A stretch of 9,000 bases of DNA from CAZQEC01 sp964591565 (GTDB lineage: Bacteria; Patescibacteriota; UBA1384; CAJBMM01), in assembly GCA_964591565.1 (NCBI GenBank), contig CAZQEC010000039.1:1-9000 (forward strand), read 5' to 3'. The translations under genes and the position numbers were made by a program. Of the stretch, positions 1-5,979 are shown one piece after another. Within the stretch, counting starts at the first letter, position 1, and every line of letters starts with the position of its first letter. The notes below the pieces were generated by a model. The model was given only the letters and a program-made list of their open reading frames with translations. It did not search any database and was not told where the DNA came from.

Positions 1-1550
1 AAAATGTAAAGTACACCAGTCAACGAAGAGCCAATTTGGGTCGCCAAACGAATGCGTTGCGCTTCACCGCCAGACAGCGACACCGCACTTCGATCCAACG
101 TCAAATATGATAAGCCGACCCCGCGTAAAAACTCCAGTCGGCTTGATATTTCTTTAACGATTAAACGCGCCACCTGCATGTCGCGATCAGATAATTGTAT
201 GCGGTCAAAAAACTGCGCTGTTTGGTCAATTGATAAAGATGTCACTTCGGCGATTGATTTATCATTAACCGTGACGGCCAAAATTTCGGGCTTAAGCCGA
301 CGGCCCTGGCAAACCGAACATTGCTTGTCTACCATATATCTCTCAATTTCGGAACGCATAAACTCCGAATCGGTTTCTTTGTGGCGTCGCGTCAGATATG
401 GAATAATACCTTCGTAATTCGTGTGATGTCCGCGCACCACAAAATTATCATCCCCAGCGCCATAAAGCACAATTTTGAGCGTTTCTGCAGACATTTGACC
501 AACCGGCATATTGACACTAAAGCCGTATTTTTCACCAACCGTCTGTAAAACGTGCAGATACCAACCACTGGCGCTAGTGGTGCGCACAAGCGGGCGAATT
601 GCCCCTTCGGAAATGGTTAGTGATTTATTAGCTATTACCATATCGGCATCAATCTCCATTACATAACCTAGTCCGTGACAAGCCGGGCAAGCGCCGTGCG
701 GGCTGTTGAAAGAAAAAGATCTGGGCTCAATTTCTGGTATTGATATATGGCAATTTGGACAAGCGAACTGTTCGCTAAAATGGTGTTCCACTCCCGTATC
801 AGCTTCGAATAGCACAATGTGGCCAGATCCTAACTCGAGCGCTTTTTCCACCGAATCGGCGATACGCTGGCGGTCTTCGGCGCCGCTATTTAACTCTGCC
901 CCCAACACCAATCGATCCACTACCACTTCGACTGAATGTTTCTTTTGTTTATCGAGATTTTTATCTTCGGCTTCATCTATCTCCATCACCTCACCATCTA
1001 CCCTCAAGCGGGCAAATCCGGCGGAGCGAATGCGTTCAAACACGCCCCGGTGCTCACCTTTCCGATCGCTCACAATCGGCGCCAAAATGAACAGTTTCAA
1101 TGGTTCTTTGGCTTTTTGTCCCAGATTTAATACTTGTTCGACAATTTGACTGGCGCTTTGGCGACTAATTTCCAAACCACAATTTGGACAATGCGGGCGG
1201 CCAACCCGAGCAAAAAGCAGACGCAAATAGTCGTAAATTTCGGTCACGGTGCCGACAGTTGAGCGCGGGTTGCGACTAGCGCTTTTTTGGTCAATGGATA
1301 TGGCTGGCGAAAGTCCGTCAATCCGATCAACGTCCGGCTTTTCCATAATGCCCAAGAACTGTCGTGCGTAAGATGAAAGCGATTCCACGTAGCGGCGCTG
1401 ACCTTCAGCGTAAATAGTGTCAAAAGCGAGAGATGATTTACCCGATCCAGAAAGACCGGTAATAACCACTAATTTGTCTCGTGGAATATCGAGCGAGATG
1501 TTTTTCAGGTTGTGTTCCCGCGCCCCGACGATGCGTAAAACTTTAGCCAT
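1..1550 (-). CDS. uvrA: UvrABC excinuclease subunit A (UvrA), N-terminal 516 codons, cut by the window edge
   Basis: UvrA is the ATP-driven damage sensor of nucleotide excision repair. It loads UvrB on DNA lesions in the cytoplasm. The frame is open from an ATG at 1550 to the left edge without a break. It starts MAKVLRIVGAREHNLKNISL. A Walker A loop GLSGSGKS sits at residues 32-39. A CPNC pair lies at 121-124. The first structural zinc finger is complete, with C264/C267 and C288/C291 in the usual CPxC-20-CxxC spacing. The ABC signature LSGGE is at 492-496 and is followed by AQRIRLATQIGSSL. Family members are about 940 aa, so roughly the last 420 residues, including the second ATPase half, lie outside. 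An AAGGA Shine-Dalgarno (1560-1556) precedes the ATG by 5 nt and fixes the start. No catalytic residue in the visible part is missing. The gene is divergent from the small genes starting at 1900. Confidence 0.97.
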   Translation of the reverse strand, partial: MAKVLRIVGAREHNLKNISLDIPRDKLVVITGLSGSGKSSLAFDTIYAEGQRRYVESLSSYARQFLGIMEKPDVDRIDGLSPAISIDQKSASRNPRSTVGTVTEIYDYLRLLFARVGRPHCPNCGLEISRQSASQIVEQVLNLGQKAKEPLKLFILAPIVSDRKGEHRGVFERIRSAGFARLRVDGEVMEIDEAEDKNLDKQKKHSVEVVVDRLVLGAELNSGAEDRQRIADSVEKALELGSGHIVLFEADTGVEHHFSEQFACPNCHISIPEIEPRSFSFNSPHGACPACHGLGYVMEIDADMVIANKSLTISEGAIRPLVRTTSASGWYLHVLQTVGEKYGFSVNMPVGQMSAETLKIVLYGAGDDNFVVRGHHTNYEGIIPYLTRRHKETDSEFMRSEIERYMVDKQCSVCQGRRLKPEILAVTVNDKSIAEVTSLSIDQTAQFFDRIQLSDRDMQVARLIVKEISSRLEFLRGVGLSYLTLDRSAVSLSGGEAQRIRLATQIGSSLTGVLYI

Positions 1551-1583
1551 TATTATCCTTGAGATTATGCCAGTGGGCTTTTA

Positions 1584-1613
1584 AGTATACCCGATATACC
1601 CCAACTTATTCAA
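1584..1613 (-). promoter_or_regulatory. Predicted sigma-70-type promoter of uvrA
   Basis: Read on the minus strand, TTGAAT (1613-1608) is followed by an 18-bp spacer and TATACT (1589-1584, 5 of 6 consensus). Transcription would start near 1577, giving a leader of about 27 nt with the AAGGA ribosome site in it. No LexA-like operator is evident around it. Seen in sequence; activity is inferred. Confidence 0.6.
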
Positions 1614-1633
1614 GAGTCGGGCCGAAGGCAAGT

Positions 1634-1693
1634 TTCAATTACCAATTTTCAATTATCAATGAATTTTCAAGTTGCAATTATCAATTGTCATAA
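1634..1693. repeat. AT-rich CAATTATCAAT-type intergenic repeat, copy 1
   Basis: Degenerate runs of CAATT / TATCAATT / TTTCAA. Positions 1643-1670 match, in reverse orientation, 5879-5906 in the lgt-rplT gap with 24 of 28 identical bases, including the shared core TTATCAATGAATT. It is non-coding on both strands. I recall similar tracts as common between genes of CPR bacteria; function is unknown. Confidence 0.7.
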
Positions 1694-1701
1694 TCGTATC
1701 A

Positions 1702-1728
1702 GGCGCCGCCCAGAGGACTCTGCCCGCC
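1702..1728. repeat. GC-rich imperfect hairpin (REP-like)
   Basis: A compact palindrome in otherwise AT-rich DNA: inner stem CAGAG (1711-1715) with CTCTG (1718-1722) around a GA loop, and outer GGCG (1702-1705) with CGCC (1725-1728) across an internal loop. No T-run follows on either strand, so it is not a convincing terminator. It may be a repetitive extragenic palindrome. Confidence 0.45.
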
Positions 1729-1738
1729 GGGTATAAGG

Positions 1739-1806
1739 TATCAGGTATCATGAGGAGAAATTCTTAATGCCTAATCAGCTAATAACCTAATCAGCTAATC
1801 AGCTTC
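1739..1806 (-). repeat. TGATTAGG-type intergenic repeat, copy 1
   Basis: On the minus strand this reads AAGCTGATTAGCTGATTAGG, a further TTATTAGCTGATTAGG and then TGATACCTGATACC. The same order (AGCTGATTAG units, then a TACCTGATAC-like end) recurs at 3955-4009 (plus) and 5934-5979 (minus). It consists of short tandem units of about 8 bp and is non-coding. Confidence 0.7.
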
Positions 1807-1816
1807 TTTATCCCCC

Positions 1817-1845
1817 CTTCATTTTTGCCCATTTTTCGCTATAAT
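1817..1845 (+). promoter_or_regulatory. Predicted promoter for the 1900-2630 gene pair
   Basis: A perfect -10 hexamer TATAAT lies at 1840-1845 in the context CGCTATAATG. The matching -35 position (1817-1822, CTTCAT) is poor, so strength is uncertain. Transcription would begin near 1852, about 48 nt before the first start codon. Confidence 0.5.
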
Positions 1846-1899
1846 GTGGGCATAGTACTGGCTAGTAGTTGAACAAAACAGGCAAAGGAGAGATGTCTG

Positions 1900-2136
1900 A
1901 TGAAGCTGACAAAATACTGCCTCTACGTGCTATTGGTAGCGGTAATCGCGTCACTATCACTGTTGGCTCAAAGTGAAAACTGGCTAGCCCGTTTACTCGG
2001 CGCCGATCCGGTTGTATTCAGCAGTCAAGTTGCCAAAACGCTGCTATTTGTGTTCAGCGTCGCTGCCTTGTGTGCGGGGGTGATTGCGTGCATAATCCGT
2101 TATCGCATCCGCCCGCTCCCGCCCGATTCTCAATAA
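1900..2136 (+). CDS. Small two-helix membrane protein, unrecognised
   Basis: I do not recognise a family. The 78-residue product starts with basic MKLTK and then a hydrophobic helix (about residues 6-23). A short segment follows (about 24-45, with SENW and LLGADP), which would lie outside the membrane. A second helix spans about 47-66, and a basic, proline-containing tail (RYRIRPLPPDSQ) ends the protein. By the positive-inside rule both ends would be cytoplasmic. The first helix could alternatively be a signal peptide. AAAGGAG at 1884-1890 is 9 nt before the ATG and supports this start over an ATG at 1893, whose frame closes after 27 codons. The next gene follows after 17 bp with a strong ribosome site beginning at the stop codon, so the two are almost certainly co-transcribed and may act together. 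Confidence 0.75.
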   Translation: MKLTKYCLYVLLVAVIASLSLLAQSENWLARLLGADPVVFSSQVAKTLLFVFSVAALCAGVIACIIRYRIRPLPPDSQ

Positions 2137-2153
2137 AAGGAGGGGTGTGACAC

Positions 2154-2630
2154 ATGCAGCTCGTCAGGGGTTATGTCGTTGTGGCAACATCCGCCAGAGC
2201 AACTATACTGTACGGGTATTCACCTGATGAGGTGGATCGATGTTGTAACCTAGTACTGAATAACCTCAAACCATTTAGCCGAATAAAAGATGCGGAAGTA
2301 GCTATGAGGCAGTTTTACAAAGGTTCTGACATTTCGGTCCGAGGCGTTGCCAGAATTCGAATCAACATTGCCGAAAACGAAACTGAAATGATGCGTTTGT
2401 GTCATGCTCACAACCTGATCGTTATTGCTCATACCGATACGGGTACAAGATTATATGGTCCAAACACCCCATCCAGCAGTTTTGCCACAAACTGTTTGGC
2501 GTTAGAGCTGAATGGGCTTCGTTGTTACACTTCATCCATTGATGCTCGCGCCGCCTCAATGCGATTTCGTCGCCACAGCAAAATTCCGGCACAAATCGCC
2601 TCATTTTACTTGAAGCTACTGACCCTTTAG
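2154..2630 (+). CDS. Hypothetical protein of 158 aa, second gene of an orphan pair
   Basis: No family recognised. The protein appears soluble: no membrane helix or signal peptide is visible. It begins MQLVRGYVVVATSARATI with alternating hydrophobics suggesting beta strands, followed by an acidic/aliphatic segment SPDEVDRCCNLVLNNLKPF that could be a helix. A second strand-like block GVARIRINIAENE (about residues 64-76) precedes LIVIAHTDTGTRLYG. The C-terminal third is rich in Ser, Arg and Ala. Five cysteines are scattered (CC near 30, then single ones), without a CxxC metal motif. AAAGGAGGGG directly overlapping the upstream stop is an unusually strong ribosome site about 9 nt before the ATG. 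That, plus co-direction with 1900-2136, is the main support for it being real. The reverse-strand frames here lack such signals. Function unknown. Confidence 0.7.
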   Translation: MQLVRGYVVVATSARATILYGYSPDEVDRCCNLVLNNLKPFSRIKDAEVAMRQFYKGSDISVRGVARIRINIAENETEMMRLCHAHNLIVIAHTDTGTRLYGPNTPSSSFATNCLALELNGLRCYTSSIDARAASMRFRRHSKIPAQIASFYLKLLTL

Positions 2631-2665
2631 CACCTAAAAATGCCGAGGGGTCACAATTATTTTGA
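2620..2665 (+). terminator. Possible intrinsic terminator after the orphan gene pair
   Basis: TGACCC (2620-2625) can pair with GGGTCA (2648-2653). The stem can be extended inward by T-A and two G-U pairs, with a loop of about 16 nt. It overlaps the stop codon of the preceding gene and is followed by CAATTATTTTG, a weak and interrupted T-run. Plausible but not strong. Confidence 0.35.
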
Positions 2666-2734
2666 GTTACAAAAACTTGCTTTAGCCGCAAAAATGCGAT
2701 ACGGTGATCTAAAATAAAACTAAAAGGATAATAT

Positions 2735-3109
2735 ATGGAATCATTCGACACAATTATTGGTCAAAACGTGAAACTGCAAGGCAATGTGGCGAATCAAGGT
2801 GCTATTCAAATTAATGGCACCGTAGAAGGACAGGTGGAATCTGACGCAACCGTCATTGTTGGACAAAGTGCTCTTGTTAAAGGTCCGATTAAAGCTAAGG
2901 TGGTCGAGGTTTCTGGTGAAGTTCACGGCTCTATTACCGCCGAGGATCGCGTTGAGCTCAATCCCAAAGCCAAGGTGATTGGCGACGTGAACACTCGCAA
3001 CTTTGTCGTTAAACTCGGGGCCACATTTGAAGGCAAAAGTGCGGTGCTCAAAGATCATAAAGCCGACAAAAATCATGCCGATCAAGTAGAAAGTGAAATC
3101 AAAGATTAA
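2735..3109 (+). CDS. Bactofilin (polymer-forming cytoskeletal protein)
   Basis: Bactofilins form non-polar filaments from a right-handed beta-helix and act as scaffolds for envelope growth, cell shape or stalks, usually at the inner face of the membrane. The 124-residue product has the typical short N-terminal tail MESFDTIIGQNVKLQG. A beta-helical core follows (about residues 8-105) of hydrophobic/glycine rungs: INGTVEGQV, VIVGQSALVKGPIKA, VVEVSGEVHGSI, VELNPKAKVIGDV and FVVKLGATFEGKS. The C-terminal tail is charged (DHKADKNHADQVESEIKD). Length is normal for small bactofilins. There is no transmembrane helix, so it may reach the membrane by the hydrophobic N-terminus or a partner. An AAAAGGATAA ribosome site lies just before the ATG. 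The next gene starts 48 bp downstream and may share its transcript. No M23 peptidase partner gene is present here, unlike many bactofilin loci. Confidence 0.92.
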   Translation: MESFDTIIGQNVKLQGNVANQGAIQINGTVEGQVESDATVIVGQSALVKGPIKAKVVEVSGEVHGSITAEDRVELNPKAKVIGDVNTRNFVVKLGATFEGKSAVLKDHKADKNHADQVESEIKD

Positions 3110-3157
3110 GCCGAACACTTGCTTGATTTGATCTAATAATGCTAAAGATTTATTGCC

Positions 3158-3901
3158 ATGTACTACTACATCGTTGACCCACCTCAAACTAAAGCCGACC
3201 AGCAAATTGTGTCCGCTTTGCGCAACCGCCTTATTCCCGAAGGGTTGGCGGGAGAGTTTGTGTTTCGTACTCCCGGGCAATCTGCGGGTGTATTGGCAGA
3301 TAAGGCGTTGGCACAAGGATTTTCGACGATTGTCAGTGTCGGCAGTGATGCGCTGGCTGGAGAACTCGCCGCGGCGCTTTACGACCAGCCATCGGCGCTT
3401 GGAATTGTGCCAATTAATGCCACTCCAGCTCTGCATAATATTATCGGCTACTCCGATTGGAAAGCGGCTGTATTAGCTCTGCGCGCTCGTAAAATTGCCC
3501 TGCGCGATTTGGGCACAATTAACGGCGAGCTTTGTTTTATTACCGAAATTGAAATTCGGGCGCCAAAAACAACGCATTTTCATGTGCACCTGAATCGCTT
3601 TACCGCCGCTATTGAAACAAAAAATATATTTATTAAGCTGTCGAACGATAACCCACCTTTCGATGTGCCCGGCGTCTTAAACTTTGCGGTGCCCGAATTG
3701 GTACGCTCGTCTTTCTTTGGTTTCAACAAGCAGTCAACTACCGCTTTTAGCACCTTACTTCGCGGCGAACAAGCGGTTATACAGGCCGATATTGAAGCTG
3801 AAGCGATATATGGCGATATGGTCATCGCCAAAACTCCGATTAGTCTGGCAATCGTGCCACAAGCGATACGGATGATTGTGGCGAGTGCAAGGAGCCACTA
3901 A
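3158..3901 (+). CDS. Diacylglycerol kinase/YegS-like catalytic-domain protein with degenerate active-site loops
   Basis: The fold signature is that of the DAGK/lipid-kinase family, whose enzymes phosphorylate diacylglycerol, sphingoid bases or related lipids. The family pattern (strand, GGDGT loop, helix, then LGIIPxGTxND, then a segment ending in LGxxNGxxF) is recognisable here. It appears as IVSVGSDALAGELAAAL (residues 58-74), ALGIVPINATPALHNIIGY (80-98) and LRDLGTINGELCFI (about 115-128). The C-terminal half holds the beta-rich domain expected in YegS-type proteins. At 247 aa it is shorter than typical members (about 290-330). Two conserved motifs are altered: GGDGT reads GSDAL (62-66) and the GTxND loop reads NATPA (87-91). 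It may therefore be inactive, regulatory or of changed specificity. Upstream stops leave ATG 3158 as the only plausible start. No clear ribosome site precedes it. The last codons lie inside a direct repeat (3875-3953). Confidence 0.7.
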   Translation: MYYYIVDPPQTKADQQIVSALRNRLIPEGLAGEFVFRTPGQSAGVLADKALAQGFSTIVSVGSDALAGELAAALYDQPSALGIVPINATPALHNIIGYSDWKAAVLALRARKIALRDLGTINGELCFITEIEIRAPKTTHFHVHLNRFTAAIETKNIFIKLSNDNPPFDVPGVLNFAVPELVRSSFFGFNKQSTTAFSTLLRGEQAVIQADIEAEAIYGDMVIAKTPISLAIVPQAIRMIVASARSH

Positions 3902-3953
3902 GCGCTACGGAAGTATTCCTGCGCTATTGTGGCGAGTGCAAGGAACCACTAAG
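3875..3953 (+). repeat. 28-bp direct repeat pair spanning the stop codon of the DAGK-like gene
   Basis: Copy A at 3875-3902 and copy B at 3926-3953 begin ATTGTGGCGAGTGCAAGGA and end CCACTAAG. They differ at a single base (G at 3894, A at 3945). The period is 51 bp. The stop codon and last eight sense codons of the DAGK-like gene lie in copy A. The 23-bp spacer contains GCTACGGAAG, a motif shared with other hairpins in this window. Confidence 0.9.
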
Positions 3954-3954
3954 G

Positions 3955-4009
3955 AGCTGATTAGGTGATTAGGTGATTAGGAACTTTTTCCCATAATACC
4001 TGATACAAT
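3955..4009 (+). repeat. TGATTAGG tandem repeat, copy 2, ending in TACCTGATAC
   Basis: AGCTGATTAGG opens the tract. Three perfect tandem copies of TGATTAGG occupy 3958-3981, followed by a T-rich bridge and ATACCTGATACAAT. The same architecture is seen at 1739-1806 and 5934-5979. The end of the tract overlaps the predicted -10 of the potassium channel gene. Confidence 0.8.
4001..4009 (+). promoter_or_regulatory. Extended -10 promoter, predicted to give a leaderless mRNA for the K+ channel gene
   Basis: TGATACAAT fits an extended -10 (TGN plus TACAAT, 5 of 6 consensus). The usual start 7 nt after the hexamer is 4016, exactly the A of the start codon. No Shine-Dalgarno sequence occurs between 3985 and 4015, which agrees with leaderless initiation. 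No good -35 is present, as often with extended -10 promoters. Inferred only. Confidence 0.45.
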
Positions 4010-4015
4010 TATTAT

Positions 4016-5014
4016 ATGCCTAAACGCCATATTGATCAGATAAAAATGTTAATCTCGTTGGTTTGCGTATTTATTATTGGTGGTAGTTTGGGATATATGT
4101 ATCTGGAAAAACTGACGTTTACCGATGCACTCTTGCGTACCCTACTGACGTTCTCTACACTAGGTTATGGAGAGGCAACAACACAAGGATTTGTTGGTAA
4201 ATGGTTTACCATAGGGCTAGTAGCGGTTGGTGTTGGAGTAATTGTTTACGCCACATCTACTTTTGTACGAGCGGTTATTGAAGGCGAAATAAGTGGTTCA
4301 TGGAGGCATGTGGTGCAAAAACATAAATTGGCTAAATTAACCGATCATGCAATTGTGGTTGGCTTTGGTCGTGTGGGGAGACAGGTGGCGGAAGAGCTTA
4401 AGGCCGAAGATCAAACAGTGGTAGTGATTGATAAGAACGATAAATCCGCCGAGTGTGCTGAATTAGGACTTGAGTTTATTCAGGGCGACGTGTGTATTAG
4501 TGATGATTCGTACATTAGTGCTGGTCTAAATGATGCCAAAGTGGTCGTGATTGCGATCGGAGCCGATAGCGAAAGTTTATCAGCATCTGTGACTGCGAGA
4601 GCTTTGGATCCAGATATTTTTATTGTGTCGCGAGCTACCAGTAAACAAGCCGAAAATCGCTTATTTCGCATTGGAGTGAATCGCGTCGCCCTACCAGCGT
4701 ACATTGGCGGCTATCACATGGCAACAATGGCTTTGCGCCCATCGGTGGTTGATTTTTTGGATTTATTAACTGACAGCAAACGCGAGGAACTGCAAATTGA
4801 GGAGTTGTTTATTGAAAAAGATAATACGTTCATCGGGCAAAAAGTATTCGATCATTTTGGATCGCATCGCGGCACAGTGGCGCTACTAGCCATGAGACGA
4901 AAAGGGCAAACTGGTTTCTTGCGTCCAACCGGCACGACGCAAATTGAGCTGGGTGATCAATTAATTCTCATGGGTACCTCACATCAGCTTGATCGATTAT
5001 TACGGAGAAGTTAA
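4016..5014 (+). CDS. Two-helix potassium channel with cytoplasmic TrkA/RCK domains (MthK/TrkA-channel type)
   Basis: A tetrameric inner-membrane K+ channel gated by nucleotide or ion binding to its RCK ring. In order: TM1 (about residues 11-30); pore helix and selectivity filter S-TLGYGE (48-53, family usual TVGYGD); TM2 (about 62-84); RCK N-domain from residue 111 with Rossmann motif VVGFGRVGRQVAEEL (GxGxxG at G116, G118, G121) and D139 at the end of strand two (VVVIDKND); RCK C-domain about 252-332 (IEELFIEKDN, IELGDQLILMG). Total 332 aa, normal for the group. Asp to Glu after GYG is a mild variation; the GYG core is intact. The stop codon overlaps the lgt start by one base (TAATG), indicating one transcript and translational coupling. 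There is no ribosome site upstream, and the promoter suggests a leaderless message. Likely role: K+ flux and membrane-potential control. Confidence 0.93.
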   Translation: MPKRHIDQIKMLISLVCVFIIGGSLGYMYLEKLTFTDALLRTLLTFSTLGYGEATTQGFVGKWFTIGLVAVGVGVIVYATSTFVRAVIEGEISGSWRHVVQKHKLAKLTDHAIVVGFGRVGRQVAEELKAEDQTVVVIDKNDKSAECAELGLEFIQGDVCISDDSYISAGLNDAKVVVIAIGADSESLSASVTARALDPDIFIVSRATSKQAENRLFRIGVNRVALPAYIGGYHMATMALRPSVVDFLDLLTDSKREELQIEELFIEKDNTFIGQKVFDHFGSHRGTVALLAMRRKGQTGFLRPTGTTQIELGDQLILMGTSHQLDRLLRRS

Positions 5015-5754
5015 TGCACCCGATATTAATTAATTTCGGCAATGTGACAATTTATTCATTCGGCGCACTTTTGGCTCTGGGATTAATTTCGGGCGGTATT
5101 ACAGTGGCTTTATTACTACAGAGAGCGCATTTAAGTTCGCATGGGTTATTTGATGCGATTTTATTTTTACTTTTGTGCGGCGTCATTGGAGCCCGCCTCG
5201 CCTACATTGTCATTTACCCACAGTTTTTTAGCCCACCCGGGGGTAGCTGGACCAATGCGTTTGCGCTATGGAACGGTGGTTTAATTTTTTATGGTGCAAT
5301 TCTTGGCGGATTATTTGCCACCTGGTTTAGCTTTAGGCGCGATAGCACGCTGTGGCGAATGTTTGATTTAATGACCTTTGGATTGTTCGTTGGACTAATT
5401 TTTGGCCAAATTGGCTGTTTATTCGGCGGTTGTGCCAACGGTATATTATCTAGCAATAGATTTGCCCTAAATGGGCGCGTGCCAATTCAGTTATTTGAAG
5501 CTGGTGCCTTAGCCATTGTCTTGACGTTTGGCTTACTGCATTATTTACGCTTTAGTAGCTGGCGCAAGGGTGGATTGATCTTTATCTACGGCGGTCTAGC
5601 ACTTTTTACTATTCGATTGTTAACTGATTATTGGCGACCAAGCGAGGTGACGTGGCACAATATCTCGGCTTTAAAAATAGCCGACGCTGGGTTTATTGTG
5701 TTGTTTAGTGTGATATTGGTGATGAGGAGTAAACGGAGAACGGAGGACAGATGA
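5014..5754 (+). CDS. lgt: Phosphatidylglycerol:prolipoprotein diacylglyceryl transferase (Lgt)
   Basis: Lgt moves the diacylglyceryl group of phosphatidylglycerol to the lipobox cysteine of prolipoproteins, the first step of lipoprotein maturation, in the cytoplasmic membrane. The 246-aa product is hydrophobic, with about seven helices. Family landmarks are visible: start MHPILINFGNVTIYSFG with the conserved Tyr (Y14), GARLAYIVIY (59-68), WNGGLIFYGAILGG (86-99), GQIGCLFGGCANG (131-143), VPIQLFEA (156-163) and RLLTDYWRP (201-209). The position corresponding to E. coli Arg143 (usually GRxG) is Gln132 here, and His103 is Tyr93. The former is unusual, the latter seen elsewhere in the family to my recollection. 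R201 and D205 match the Arg239/Glu243 pair. ACGGAGAAG before the start acts as ribosome site, and the 1-bp overlap with the channel gene implies coupling. No lspA or lnt lies in the window. Confidence 0.93.
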   Translation: MHPILINFGNVTIYSFGALLALGLISGGITVALLLQRAHLSSHGLFDAILFLLLCGVIGARLAYIVIYPQFFSPPGGSWTNAFALWNGGLIFYGAILGGLFATWFSFRRDSTLWRMFDLMTFGLFVGLIFGQIGCLFGGCANGILSSNRFALNGRVPIQLFEAGALAIVLTFGLLHYLRFSSWRKGGLIFIYGGLALFTIRLLTDYWRPSEVTWHNISALKIADAGFIVLFSVILVMRSKRRTEDR

Positions 5755-5863
5755 CTCAATTTTCAATTTACAAGTATCCCATCCTTCGCTAAAAGCTACG
5801 GAGGGCAGGCAATTTTCAATAAATTAACAGTTGCCAATTTTCAGTTTTGGTTTACAGTTTAAA
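5755..5863. repeat. Repeat-rich convergent spacer left of the assembly gap
   Basis: No gene is seen. It holds CAATTTTCAATTTACAAG- and CAATTTTCAATAAATTAACAG-type AT-rich units of the 1634-1693 family. Between them is a palindromic insert, CCTTCG (5783-5788) pairing with CGGAGG (5799-5804) around CTAAAAGCTA. Similar GCTACGGA(A/G)G palindromes occur at 8348-8375 and 8532-8560. The hairpin followed by CAATTTTC could serve as a weak terminator of the lgt transcript. Confidence 0.6.
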
Positions 5864-5873
5864 NNNNNNNNNN
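5864..5873. other. Assembly gap (10 Ns)
   Basis: Ten consecutive undetermined bases sit inside the repeat tract. A round number of Ns is normally a placeholder, so the true distance between lgt and rplT is unknown and one or more repeat units could be missing. Confidence 0.97.
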
Positions 5874-5933
5874 GAACATTGCGAATTCATTGATAACTGA
5901 TAATTGTTAATTGATAATTCATCCTGCCTGGTA
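5874..5933. repeat. AT-rich CAATTATCAAT-type repeat, copy 2 (reverse orientation)
   Basis: Contains TTCATTGATAACTGATAATTG and TTAATTGATAATTCAT-like units, the reverse complement of the tract at 1643-1670 (24 of 28 bases over 5879-5906). Non-coding, abuts the N gap. Confidence 0.7.
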
Positions 5934-5979
5934 CGTGATACCTAATAACCTAATCATATAATAAGCTAATCAGCTTCTC
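5934..5979 (-). repeat. TGATTAGG-type intergenic repeat, copy 3, running into the rplT stop codon
   Basis: On the minus strand it reads GAAGCTGATTAGC, TTATTATATGATTAGG, TTATTAGGTATCACG. This is the same order as copies 1 and 2. Its first bases (GAAGCTGATTAG) encode the final Ser and the TGA stop of rplT, so the repeat begins within the gene end. Confidence 0.7.

Noticed and set aside
706..1149. 147-codon open frame on the plus strand
   Set aside because: Fully antisense to uvrA, which has all its motifs in this interval.
1893..1976. Alternative ATG at 1893 giving a 27-codon peptide
   Set aside because: The ribosome site is only 2 nt away, too close. The ATG at 1900 is at ideal spacing and gives the membrane protein.
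2422..2751. 109-codon minus-strand frame over the end of the 158-aa gene and the bactofilin start
   Set aside because: It crosses the bactofilin ribosome site and start. The plus-strand genes have strong ribosome sites and this frame has none.
2741..3436. 231-codon open frame on the minus strand
   Set aside because: It lies antisense to the bactofilin and the start of the DAGK-like gene, both of which have recognisable families. Its translation resembles no protein and it has no ribosome site.
3957..3981. CRISPR-like array in the TGATTAGG tract
   Set aside because: The units are 8 bp in direct tandem with no spacers, so this is a simple tandem repeat.
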